Positions 22,162 to 29,478 of a stretch of DNA of 29,478 bases are shown here, one piece after another; the first letter of the stretch is position 1; each line of letters starts with the position of its first letter. The notes under the pieces are model-generated. The model was not told where the DNA came from. It was given only the letters and a program-made list of their open reading frames with translations, and searched no databases. This stretch comes from DAOUTW01 sp964523575 (GTDB taxonomy: Bacteria > Zixibacteria > MSB-5A5 > GN15 > JAAZOE01): positions 1-29,478 of the forward strand of contig CAZGAV010000041.1 in the NCBI GenBank assembly GCA_964523575.1, in the 5' to 3' direction. Position numbers and translations under genes: made by a program.

Positions 22162-22265
22162 TCTATAGTCCTAAAAATCAATCCCGGCAGTATCGCCCAA
22201 ATAATGAACCGAGCTGGAATAAGGCCCGTCGATTTGGGAGTGAATTGCAATAGATGGAGCGGGGG

Positions 22266-25200
22266 CTAACGGGAAGAAGTGTCCTGCTGTTGGATACGGA
22301 TCGCCTTGGAATCGGAGAGCGGTTTGGAGCGGTCTAATTCCTCGCGGATGGCGCGGGCGATGGCTTTGAGGGTGTAGGGTTTCTTGATATATTGCCCGGC
22401 GCCCAGGCGCTGCATTTCGTTGGCCCGTTCGGTTGCCGAAAAACCGCTGACGATGATTGCCTTCTGACCCGGATGCAGTTTGATGATTTCCCGGTAAGTA
22501 TCCAGGCCGTCGAAATTGTTTTCCATAATCATATCCAGCACGACCAGATCGACGCTATGGTCGGCCAGATAATTCAAGGCGTCATGACCATGGATGGCCG
22601 TTTTGACCCGATAACCGAGGCTGTCCAGCAGATCGACGGCGATTTCGCGCTGTTCCTCGACATCATCGACCACCAGAATCGTCTCGGCGCCCCGATAATC
22701 ATCCTGACCTTCAATGTTTTTGTCGGCTTCCTGATAGGTCACCGGCAGGTAAATGGCGAATTCGGAACCCTCGCCGACGCGCGAAAAGATATCATAATAC
22801 CCATTGTGATCCTTGATGATGCCATACACCACCGATAATCCCAGACCACTGCCGCTGGAGCCCATTTTCTTCTTCGAATAATAGGGCTCGAAAATCTTGG
22901 CGCAGTCCTCCGGTTCGATGCCGATACCAGTATCGCAAACACGGAGGATAATATAATCGCCTTCTTCGATACCGGCGTATCCGCTCGGCAGGCGAGTCAG
23001 GTGTCGTTGAGAGGTGCCGATTTTGAGACAGCCGCCGCCGGGCATGGCGTCGAAGGCGTTGACGACCAGGTTCATAATGACCTTGGACAGGTGCGGCGCT
23101 GAACCCATGATATTGGAAAGGTCGTCGTCGAGATGACAATCGACGGTGACGGTCGGTCGCGCCTGGGCCAGCTGGTTGAACGCCGGCGAATCCAGATAGG
23201 CTTCGACCACTTCATTGAGGCTGGTCGGCACCATTTCGTAGCGGCCCCGGCGGGCCATGGTCAGCAGATCCTGGATAACGTCGGCGGCGTCCTGAGCCGA
23301 TTTGTTGATCCGCTGAACCTGCTTGCGGATTGGATCGGCTTCATCGAGCTTCATCAACAGCAGATCGGAATAACCAACCATCGGCCCCAGCATATTGTTG
23401 AGGTCATGGGCGACGCCTCCGGCCAGAATGCCCAATGATTCCATCCGGGCGGCCCGATCCAGTTTATCCTTGAGGATACGGCGCTGGCGTTCGGCCACCC
23501 GCCTTTCGGTGACGTCGCGGAAACTCCAGACCCGCCCGGTGATATCGCCGCCCCGGATCATGGGGCAGGAGTACCTCTCAAAAACGCGGTCGTCCGTAAA
23601 TTCTATGACGTCGAATTCGTCGTCGACCGACTTGTAAAGCTCCTCCACCCGGGCGATAAAAGCCTGTGGATCCTTGAGTTGATCGAGTACGAATTTCAAT
23701 AGTTGGCTGTCGTCGTTGGTTTTTATCAGTTCTTCCGGTATCCGCCACATCTCGTGAAAACGACGATTGGTATGCGTGATTTGTCCATCGTTGCCGACCA
23801 CCAGGATGCCGTCAGCCGTGGCCTCAATCGTCGCCCGCAGAAGATCGGCGTTATCCCGCAAGGAGGACTCGGCTTCCTTCCGTTCGGTGATGTCGCGGAC
23901 AATCGCCAGAATATGCTTTTCCCCGCCCAGGTCCATGACGTTGAGGCCGACTTCGGCGTCGAATTCGGTTCGGTCCAGACGGCAATGGCGCCATTCGAAG
24001 AATTGCGGTTTTCCCTCGAGCGCGGCGGTGATTTTTTCGATGGCCTTTTCACGCGAATCACGTCCATCGGGTTGTTGCGGCGGGGAAAATTTAAACGGCG
24101 GATGCCCCAGAATTTCCTCTCGTTTGCAACCGAACATCTCCAGGGTCGGAGAATTGCAGTCGATGAAAACTTCGCCCCGCATGATAAAAATGGCATCGTT
24201 GGCCTTTTCAAACAGGGTCCGATAAAGTTCTTCGCTGGCCCGCAATTCGTTCTCGATCATTTTGCGCACGGAAATGTCTTCGAAAATAATGCCCAGCCGG
24301 TTGCCGGACATTTTAAACGCCCGGAAATGGACGGTTCGGGTATTGCCCTCGTCATCGGGGAAGGACAGTTCCGATTCATGGATGCGGCCGGTTTCCATCA
24401 CTTGTGAGAAATGCCGGCCCAGTTTGGCGCCTCGTCTTTCCTTCACGAGATCGCTCAACGGACGATTATAATAGTCGCCGAGGTTTTTTCCGATCAGGCG
24501 TTTGGCTTCAGGATTTCCCAATTCCAGTACGAAAACTTCCGGCGCCTGACGTTTGAAAATCAAAAGCCCGGTCGGCATGGCCGCGACGATGCCAGCCGAG
24601 GTCTGGAGCGAATCGCGCAGTTCCGAAGTTCGTTCCGCCACCAGATCCTGAAGATGGTCGCGGGTTTTCTGCAATTCCTCAAAAGCTCCGCGCAGGGCTT
24701 TCTGCATGTCGTTGAATCCAGCTCCGAGCGCCGTAAAATCTCGCCCCAAACGAGGGACGTCAATCGGCGAGACCATATTACCGGAGATGATGCGCCGGAC
24801 GGCGGTCTCGAAAGTCTTGATCGGCGATACCAGGCGGCGTGAAATGAAATAGCTGATGAGCATGACGAAAATCAATATGATGGCCGCTCCGGTCAGGATT
24901 ATCCTGATACTGGAATTGAATTCGGCCGCCAGGCGCGGATGAGCCATGGACAAACTCAGATAACCGACCGTACGGTTTTCATGGATGACCGGAGTCCGGA
25001 CGAGACAGGAATCGCCCGCCCGATAAACCAGCGTCGTATCGGTTTCGGCGAAGAAAGGTAACGATTGTCCCTGCGGCAAGCTCGACAGGGGAGGATAGAC
25101 CTGCTGACCGGCGGCGTCATAAATATGTACCGCCGCGATATCGCGGCTGTGCGCCGAGTTGCGCATATGGTCGTAAATTTTGAGGGTGTCGCAGGCATCG

Positions 25201-25379
25201 AGTTCGGGGCTGATTTGCCCCGCCATCAAGGAGGCGACGGTAATAGTCTCCCGGCGCAGTTCGTCGGTCAGATAGCCATCGATTTGTCGAATCGCCAGCG
25301 TTGCCAGCGTCAACAAAGTAACGACGGCCATCGAAAACACCAGACCCATAATTTGAATTTTAAGGGACAGCCCCTTCAT
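22266..25379 (-). CDS. Hybrid sensor histidine kinase with PAS domains and C-terminal receiver
   Basis: A 1037-residue membrane kinase. There are two transmembrane helices (about 9-31 and 158-179) around a periplasmic sensor of about 125 residues. A HAMP domain (about 180-235) leads into a coiled coil (236-258). Three PAS-like domains lie at about 260-372, 382-500 and 510-628, each ending in a typical D-I/V-(S/T)-x-R(K/R) tail. HisKA has H658 in GGVAHDLNN. The ATPase domain has N774 (NLVVNAFDAM), DTGIGI (816-821) and GSGLGL (843-848). The receiver (about 900-1015) has D949 and K1000. All phosphotransfer residues are present, so both autokinase and receiver should be active. The ligand is unknown. 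The cognate output regulator is not adjacent; phosphate may be passed on or used for self-control. Confidence 0.93.
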   Translation of the reverse strand: MKGLSLKIQIMGLVFSMAVVTLLTLATLAIRQIDGYLTDELRRETITVASLMAGQISPELDACDTLKIYDHMRNSAHSRDIAAVHIYDAAGQQVYPPLSSLPQGQSLPFFAETDTTLVYRAGDSCLVRTPVIHENRTVGYLSLSMAHPRLAAEFNSSIRIILTGAAIILIFVMLISYFISRRLVSPIKTFETAVRRIISGNMVSPIDVPRLGRDFTALGAGFNDMQKALRGAFEELQKTRDHLQDLVAERTSELRDSLQTSAGIVAAMPTGLLIFKRQAPEVFVLELGNPEAKRLIGKNLGDYYNRPLSDLVKERRGAKLGRHFSQVMETGRIHESELSFPDDEGNTRTVHFRAFKMSGNRLGIIFEDISVRKMIENELRASEELYRTLFEKANDAIFIMRGEVFIDCNSPTLEMFGCKREEILGHPPFKFSPPQQPDGRDSREKAIEKITAALEGKPQFFEWRHCRLDRTEFDAEVGLNVMDLGGEKHILAIVRDITERKEAESSLRDNADLLRATIEATADGILVVGNDGQITHTNRRFHEMWRIPEELIKTNDDSQLLKFVLDQLKDPQAFIARVEELYKSVDDEFDVIEFTDDRVFERYSCPMIRGGDITGRVWSFRDVTERRVAERQRRILKDKLDRAARMESLGILAGGVAHDLNNMLGPMVGYSDLLLMKLDEADPIRKQVQRINKSAQDAADVIQDLLTMARRGRYEMVPTSLNEVVEAYLDSPAFNQLAQARPTVTVDCHLDDDLSNIMGSAPHLSKVIMNLVVNAFDAMPGGGCLKIGTSQRHLTRLPSGYAGIEEGDYIILRVCDTGIGIEPEDCAKIFEPYYSKKKMGSSGSGLGLSVVYGIIKDHNGYYDIFSRVGEGSEFAIYLPVTYQEADKNIEGQDDYRGAETILVVDDVEEQREIAVDLLDSLGYRVKTAIHGHDALNYLADHSVDLVVLDMIMENNFDGLDTYREIIKLHPGQKAIIVSGFSATERANEMQRLGAGQYIKKPYTLKAIARAIREELDRSKPLSDSKAIRIQQQDTSSR

Positions 25380-25813
25380 GATTTTCGCGCCTGAAACTCC
25401 ATTTTTTCAATCCGGGTCGATTCGGTCGAGTGACCGCCCGGCCATGATATCCTGCCGACGTGTGCGGTTTATTTGTAGACCTTACCTGCCGCCTTTTATC
25501 ACGTTCCGGCTGTCGATTAATGATCTTTAGGGAATTATCGACAGTTAAGGCAAATACTTAAATCTCAGAGCCGTTTTAGAGGTCGCTTATCAGACCCAAA
25601 GGTAAGGACTTACGGAAATCTGACGAAAAGTGACAGACTCCTTCGCCATCGCAGTTTTTAACCGGCGGTGGGCCGGTTTCAAAATTAAAACAACGTTTGA
25701 GCCTTTTGGTCAGTACAACATGTACGAAATCCGCCGTCGGTGGGATTTCGATCCGAACAAAATGATTGAATCCAAACGGCTAATAGTGTATTATAGGCCT
25801 GAGGAAATGTCCT
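25380..25813. other. Divergent intergenic region between kinase and FG-GAP gene
   Basis: No gene in 434 bases. It holds a perfect 8-bp inverted repeat CTGTCGAT/ATCGACAG (25510-25517 with 25537-25544, 19-base spacer), a possible operator. A GC-rich hairpin AACCGGC/GCCGGTT (25660-25666 with 25672-25678) lacks a proper T-tail in either direction. A good plus-strand promoter lies at 25766-25794. Confidence 0.6.
25766..25794 (+). promoter_or_regulatory. Sigma-70 promoter of the FG-GAP / ybbR / tsaD operon
   Basis: TTGAAT (25766-25771) and TATTAT (25789-25794) are separated by 17 bases. The start would be near 25801, leaving a very short leader that begins at the Shine-Dalgarno GAGGA (25801-25805). 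Confidence 0.6.
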
Positions 25814-27328
25814 ATGAATATCGCTAAGATCGGCCATGTTATTTCGGGGATTATTGCAATCCTGTTCCCGGTGATTGCCGTCTTGTTGGTATTCTCCCGG
25901 ACCGCCTCCGGCGCCGGCGATGATTTCTTTACCCGACAGCAATTCGATTTGCCCGGAACGGTTCTCGGCGCCCGGGAGGCTGATTTCAACGGCGACGGCA
26001 ATACCGATATCGTCTTCCTGGTCGATGAACCATCCGGCCGGCGCGCCCTCTATAGTTTCATCCAGCGTGAAGCCGGCCGATTCCCGCCGGTGGCCGGTCA
26101 GATTCTCGAGGTCTCGCCGTCGATGGATCTGGTGCAGTGTCTCGACCTCGACGGCAACGGCAAAGCGGAACTCTATTATGTCGATCGCGACGGTCTGTGG
26201 CAGTATCTCCACGATGGCGAACAATTTTCGGAGCGGGCCAAATCGATGATTACTGTGCCGACTTTGCTGGCGGCGGCCATCGAGGGCCGGCTTTTGTCTC
26301 AGGATTGCATTTATACTCTTTCTGGCCGACCGGTAGCCTTCGTGCCGGTGGCGTCCGGATATTCCCTCTGGGAATACAGTCAGGGTAAATTCAAAAATAT
26401 CGGCACGCTGACCTTCTCGCACCTGTTCTCGGCCGCCGAACGCCCGGTCAAACTGTTCAGCGATCCCAGTCAGGAAAGCCAGGGATGGTTCGAGGTCAGT
26501 ATCCCGGCCATTGTCATCGGCGACAGCAACGGCGACGATCTTGACGACGTCTATCTGATCTGGCCCGACCGCCTCGCTATTATCCCGCAAAACGCCGCTG
26601 GCCGTTTCGACAATGCCGCCGGTTCCGTTTTCCGCTTTCAAGACCGGGTCGAGGGCAACCTGTGCCAGGCCACTCTGGTCGATTTCGATCGTGACGGGCG
26701 CCTTGACGTCGTTTGCAGTCATTCGGCCGGCGGTATTTCCGGGGCCGAAACCGTCATCAATTTTTTCCATTCGACTCAAATCCGGCGCCGCGACCGCACC
26801 GAAAATTATTCGGTCAAACTCACCGACGCCTGCGGCAATTTGATCATCGAGGACAAAGACGGCGACGGCGCGCCGGAATTGATCGTCCCGGCCGTCGAAC
26901 TGGGTATTATGTCGACGGTCAAAAAGATGGTCACCAAAAAGACGGATTTTCATATTCTGATATATCCCATCGACAATCTCGGCCGTCCGGCTCAGGATCC
27001 GAAAGTCCGGCTCAAGGTTTCCTGCCGTCTCGATTTCGAAGACGCCGACCCGACCGCCCATATCCGCATCAACTGGGCCGGCGATTACGACGGCGACGGC
27101 TTTGACGATCTGGTGGTCGCCGACGGCGGCGGCAAGCTGATGTTTTATCAAGGAGAAGCCGAAGATTATTTACAGAGCCGGGCCGAATTGGTCCTCGATA
27201 TGGACGAACCCGACGAAATCCGGCCGGTGCAACTCAACGGCGACGGCCGCACCGACCTGATTATTATTCATGCCCCGGCCGACAACGCCACCCGGATTAC
27301 TTTGCTGGTCACTAACCGGATCGGCTAA
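25814..27328 (+). CDS. Exported FG-GAP / VCBS repeat protein
   Basis: A 504-residue protein with a signal peptide (about 1-34, VIAVLLVFSRTASGA). It carries at least six FG-GAP-type blades, each marked by a calcium-loop motif of the form D-x-(N/D)-x-D-G. They include ADFNGDGNTDIVFL (57-70), LDLDGNGKAELYYV, IGDSNGDDLDDVYL, VDFDRDGRLDVVCS, EDKDGDGAPELIVP, AGDYDGDGFDDLVV and QLNGDGRTDLIII. These predict a beta-propeller in the periplasm or outside the cell, likely for binding. No enzyme domain is seen. GAGGA lies eight bases before the ATG, and a good promoter lies just upstream. ybbR follows 27 bases later and tsaD overlaps that, so the three probably form one operon. Confidence 0.87.
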   Translation: MNIAKIGHVISGIIAILFPVIAVLLVFSRTASGAGDDFFTRQQFDLPGTVLGAREADFNGDGNTDIVFLVDEPSGRRALYSFIQREAGRFPPVAGQILEVSPSMDLVQCLDLDGNGKAELYYVDRDGLWQYLHDGEQFSERAKSMITVPTLLAAAIEGRLLSQDCIYTLSGRPVAFVPVASGYSLWEYSQGKFKNIGTLTFSHLFSAAERPVKLFSDPSQESQGWFEVSIPAIVIGDSNGDDLDDVYLIWPDRLAIIPQNAAGRFDNAAGSVFRFQDRVEGNLCQATLVDFDRDGRLDVVCSHSAGGISGAETVINFFHSTQIRRRDRTENYSVKLTDACGNLIIEDKDGDGAPELIVPAVELGIMSTVKKMVTKKTDFHILIYPIDNLGRPAQDPKVRLKVSCRLDFEDADPTAHIRINWAGDYDGDGFDDLVVADGGGKLMFYQGEAEDYLQSRAELVLDMDEPDEIRPVQLNGDGRTDLIIIHAPADNATRITLLVTNRIG

Positions 27329-27355
27329 ACACGTCAGGAGGATGACAGACAGCGC

Positions 27356-28270
27356 ATGAGCGGTTCAGCCTTAAACATCGTCATTAAACTCATCGCCCTG
27401 ATTCTGGCGGTGTTTCTCTGGTTCAATGTCATCACCCAGAAGCAGTATGAATATAATCTGAAGCTCAAAATCACGCAGGTCGAACTACCGCCGAATCTGG
27501 GCCAGGTGACGCCTCTGCCCGATTCCCTGCAGGTGCGGGTGATGGCCGAGGGCAAAAAGCTTTTACGCGACGACTGGAAAAACGCCGGTCTGCGCATCAA
27601 AGCCGGCCGTCTCAAACGGGGCGTCAACAATCTGGATATCAATCTCGAAACCGTGGCGCTGGTTCGATCGGAGGACGTCAGCCTGGTCGATTTCCCCGGC
27701 GCCCGGACCATCACCGTCCAGCTCGACCGCCTCGATTCGTCCCTGGTGCCGGTAGCGTCGCGCCTGGGCGTTGTCCCGCGCGAGGGTTATACCATCGTCG
27801 CCGGTGAAGGCGGAATCACGCCGTTACGGACGCTGGTGGTCGGGCCGGCCATACTGCTCGGGAAGATCGATTCCATATATACCGAACAGAAGATCCTCGA
27901 CGATATCAACGAGACGGTCAAGATGACGCTGGCCCTGCAGAAGCCGTCGGAGATGGAAATCAAGGCGGCTCATGATTCGGCCACGGTCGAAGTCGTGATC
28001 GATAAGATCGGAAGCCGCACCTTCGAAAATATCCCGGTCGTTTTCAGCGGCGCTCGCAACAGCCGCGTCATCGTCGATCCCGACAAGGTGACGGTTGTGA
28101 TCGAGGGACCGCAATCGCAACTGGCCTCGCTCAGCGAAAAACAAATTCAGGTCCGGGCGGCCTCGACCGGCAAGTCCGACGATTATATTATTCCCCGGGT
28201 CGATCTGCCGACCAATTTTTCGGCCAAAAGCGTGGCTCCCGATTCCGTTCGCGTTCTGGTCGCGCCATGA
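27356..28270 (+). CDS. YbbR-like domain protein (CdaR-type)
   Basis: A 304-residue protein with one N-terminal membrane helix (about 7-25, IVIKLIALILAVFLWFNV) and an extracytoplasmic part made of about three YbbR repeats (for example YNLKLKITQVELPPNL and FENIPVVFSGARNSRVIVDP). In Firmicutes, YbbR (CdaR) regulates the diadenylate cyclase CdaA encoded next to it; no cyclase is present in this window. AGGAGG (27336-27341) is 14 bases before the ATG, which is long, but no other in-frame start lies between. The stop codon overlaps the tsaD start by four bases. Confidence 0.85.
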   Translation: MSGSALNIVIKLIALILAVFLWFNVITQKQYEYNLKLKITQVELPPNLGQVTPLPDSLQVRVMAEGKKLLRDDWKNAGLRIKAGRLKRGVNNLDINLETVALVRSEDVSLVDFPGARTITVQLDRLDSSLVPVASRLGVVPREGYTIVAGEGGITPLRTLVVGPAILLGKIDSIYTEQKILDDINETVKMTLALQKPSEMEIKAAHDSATVEVVIDKIGSRTFENIPVVFSGARNSRVIVDPDKVTVVIEGPQSQLASLSEKQIQVRAASTGKSDDYIIPRVDLPTNFSAKSVAPDSVRVLVAP

Positions 28271-29268
28271 TCGTCCTCGGCATCGAAACCTCCTGCGATG
28301 AAACCTCGGCCTCGGTAGTGCGCGACGGCCGACAAGTGTTGTCCAATATCATCTATTCGCAGACCATCCATGAAAAATACGGCGGCGTCGTTCCCGAACT
28401 GGCCGGGCGCGAACATATCAAAAAAGTCGTTCCCGTGCTCGAACAGGCCCTCGGCGAAGCCGGGATGACGCTCGACGACATCGACGGCTACGCCGCGACC
28501 TTCGGCCCCGGTCTGGTCGGTGCTTTGCTGGTCGGGTTAACATTGACCAAATCGCTCGCCTGGTGCCGCAACAAACCGTTTTACGCCGTCAATCATCTCG
28601 AAGGTCATATCGTCGCCAACCTGCTGGCCCATCCCGACCTTGATGACCGTTTTCTCACCCTGCTGGTTTCCGGCGGACATACCATGCTGATCGATGTCGA
28701 GGGTATCGGCAACTATACCGTCCTGGGAAAAACCCTCGATGACGCCGCCGGGGAGGCCTTCGACAAAGTCGCCAAAATTCTGGGGCTTGGTTATCCCGGC
28801 GGGCAGGCGCTGGACAAACTGGCGCAAAACGGCAATCCCGACTATTTCCGTTTTCCTCGGCCGGTGCCCGATGAGGATCGTCTCGACTTCTCCTATTCCG
28901 GCCTCAAAACGGCCGTGGCCCTGTATATTCAAAAACTCTCCGAGGGCGAACTGGCGGTTCAGAAGGCCGATATCGCGGCCTCGTTTCAGGAGGCGGCGGT
29001 CGATGTTTTATGCGACAAATCGGTGCTGGCTTTGAAAAAGACGGGCCGCAAAATTCTGGCCCTGTCCGGCGGCGTGGCGGCCAATTCGCGGTTGCGCGTC
29101 AAGCTCGAAGCGGCCTGCACCCGCCTTGGGGTTCGTCTGGTTTATCCGCCTCCGGCGTTGTGCACCGACAACGCCGCCATGATTGCCGGGGCCGGATCGA
29201 TTCATCTTGATCGCGGCGAACGTTCCCCCTTCGACATCAACGCCGTCCCCTACCAGAAACTGGTTTAA
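28267..29268 (+). CDS. tsaD: tRNA N6-adenosine threonylcarbamoyltransferase TsaD
   Basis: A 333-residue ASKHA-fold enzyme. It transfers the threonylcarbamoyl group from TC-AMP to A37 of tRNAs that read ANN codons, acting with TsaB and TsaE. Visible signatures are LGIETSCDETSASVV (4-18), the metal-binding H110 and H114 in NHLEGH, the nucleotide-binding LVSGGHT (133-139), DDAAGEAFDKVAKILGLGYPGG and the C-terminal ALSGGVAANSRLR and CTDNAAMIAGAG motifs. Length is normal for the family and all key residues are present, so it should be active. The ATG overlaps the ybbR stop (ATGA). tsaB and tsaE are not in the window. About 100 bases after the stop codon contain nothing recognisable. Confidence 0.97.
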   Translation: MIVLGIETSCDETSASVVRDGRQVLSNIIYSQTIHEKYGGVVPELAGREHIKKVVPVLEQALGEAGMTLDDIDGYAATFGPGLVGALLVGLTLTKSLAWCRNKPFYAVNHLEGHIVANLLAHPDLDDRFLTLLVSGGHTMLIDVEGIGNYTVLGKTLDDAAGEAFDKVAKILGLGYPGGQALDKLAQNGNPDYFRFPRPVPDEDRLDFSYSGLKTAVALYIQKLSEGELAVQKADIAASFQEAAVDVLCDKSVLALKKTGRKILALSGGVAANSRLRVKLEAACTRLGVRLVYPPPALCTDNAAMIAGAGSIHLDRGERSPFDINAVPYQKLV

Positions 29269-29372
29269 TACCGCGCCAGACAGTGCGCCTGGTGTATTCA
29301 GCATTCACAACTTCCAGCCACAAAATTATGAATAGGGGATTATACGGATCTTGTCTTGAATGGTTATGGTTA

Positions 29373-29478
29373 CTATGCGGCTGTCATTTTACTGAAAGCC
29401 TCGGGTACCTGATCCCAGGTGCGGCCCTGCAGGATACGGCCGTGTTTCTTCTTGTTTAAAACGCCCCAATTCATGTAT
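29373..29478 (-). CDS. C-terminal fragment of a phage Gp37/Gp68-like (DUF5131) protein
   Basis: The minus strand is open from the right edge to a TAG at 29375-29373, giving 34 C-terminal residues. It contains NWGVLNKKKHGRILQGRTWD. The W-G-x-x-N/R-K-K-K-x-G-R-x-L-x-G-R-T-W-D pattern is the well-known C-terminal signature of DUF5131 proteins (Gp37/Gp68 family), found in phages and in mobile modules, often beside three-Cys-motif partner (TcmP) proteins. A nine-residue tail follows the usual end. The catalytic or metal-binding part lies outside the window. It suggests that an accessory or mobile element begins at the right edge. Confidence 0.65.
   Translation of the reverse strand, partial: YMNWGVLNKKKHGRILQGRTWDQVPEAFSKMTAA

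Noticed and set aside
25685..27151. 488-codon minus-strand frame opposite the FG-GAP gene
   Set aside because: The plus-strand protein has a signal peptide, regular FG-GAP repeats, a Shine-Dalgarno and a promoter; the minus frame has none of these.
1..29478. CRISPR arrays, rRNA and tRNA genes, insertion sequences
   Set aside because: No regularly spaced direct repeats, no conserved rRNA or tRNA segments and no transposase frames were found on either strand.

Overview
The window is about 29.5 kb of a GC-rich Gram-negative bacterial chromosome. Gene content points to the FCB superphylum, most likely Candidatus Zixibacteria or a close relative. The clues are a secreted dockerin/MopE-type cysteine protein, a carboxypeptidase-regulatory-domain TonB receptor, a DUF5683 protein, a HEAT-repeat/HD-GYP gene pair, FG-GAP proteins, an exosortase with EpsI, and many promoters close to the sigma-70 consensus. 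This placement is inferred from gene families, not from a marker gene. No rRNA, tRNA, CRISPR array or insertion sequence was found.

Layout. Positions 1-1067 are AT-rich and hold a truncated SIR2-like gene and inverted repeats. 1068-1814 (minus) is a secreted dockerin/MopE protein. 2069-5252 (plus) carries hflX, a lone receiver domain, a Crp/Fnr regulator and a ferredoxin-type protein, with a perfect TTGAT-N4-ATCAA operator between the last two. 5253-5994 has no protein gene but contains what looks like a complete small-RNA transcription unit, then a SigR-like promoter. 5995-6848 is an ECF sigma factor with its zinc-finger anti-sigma factor. 7008-9003 holds a TPR protein and an HDOD protein. 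9035-10711 (minus) is an exported M3-like peptidase whose catalytic motif appears destroyed.

10712-15056 is the most striking region. Two complete TPP riboswitch aptamers lie in tandem, separated by an intrinsic terminator, ahead of a TonB-dependent receptor and a sodium:solute symporter. Together they look like a thiamine-repressed uptake route across both membranes.

15150-18415 is a HEAT-repeat gene translationally coupled to an HD-GYP gene; the two proteins seem to share an N-terminal domain. 18440-20285 (minus) holds a DUF5683 protein and a diacylglycerol-kinase-family protein with a long basic tail. 20483-22161 is an exosortase/EpsI pair. 22266-25379 (minus) is a hybrid sensor kinase. 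25814-29268 (plus) is an FG-GAP protein, a YbbR protein and tsaD. The right edge clips a minus-strand gene resembling the C-terminus of phage Gp37/Gp68 (DUF5131) proteins.

How the parts work together: several compact regulatory circuits sit side by side. They are a probable NO/redox-type Fnr circuit acting on a ferredoxin, a sigma/anti-sigma thiol-stress module, a TPP-sensing vitamin uptake operon and several signalling proteins of the HDOD, HD-GYP and two-component types. Many gene pairs overlap by 4 bases, indicating translational coupling.
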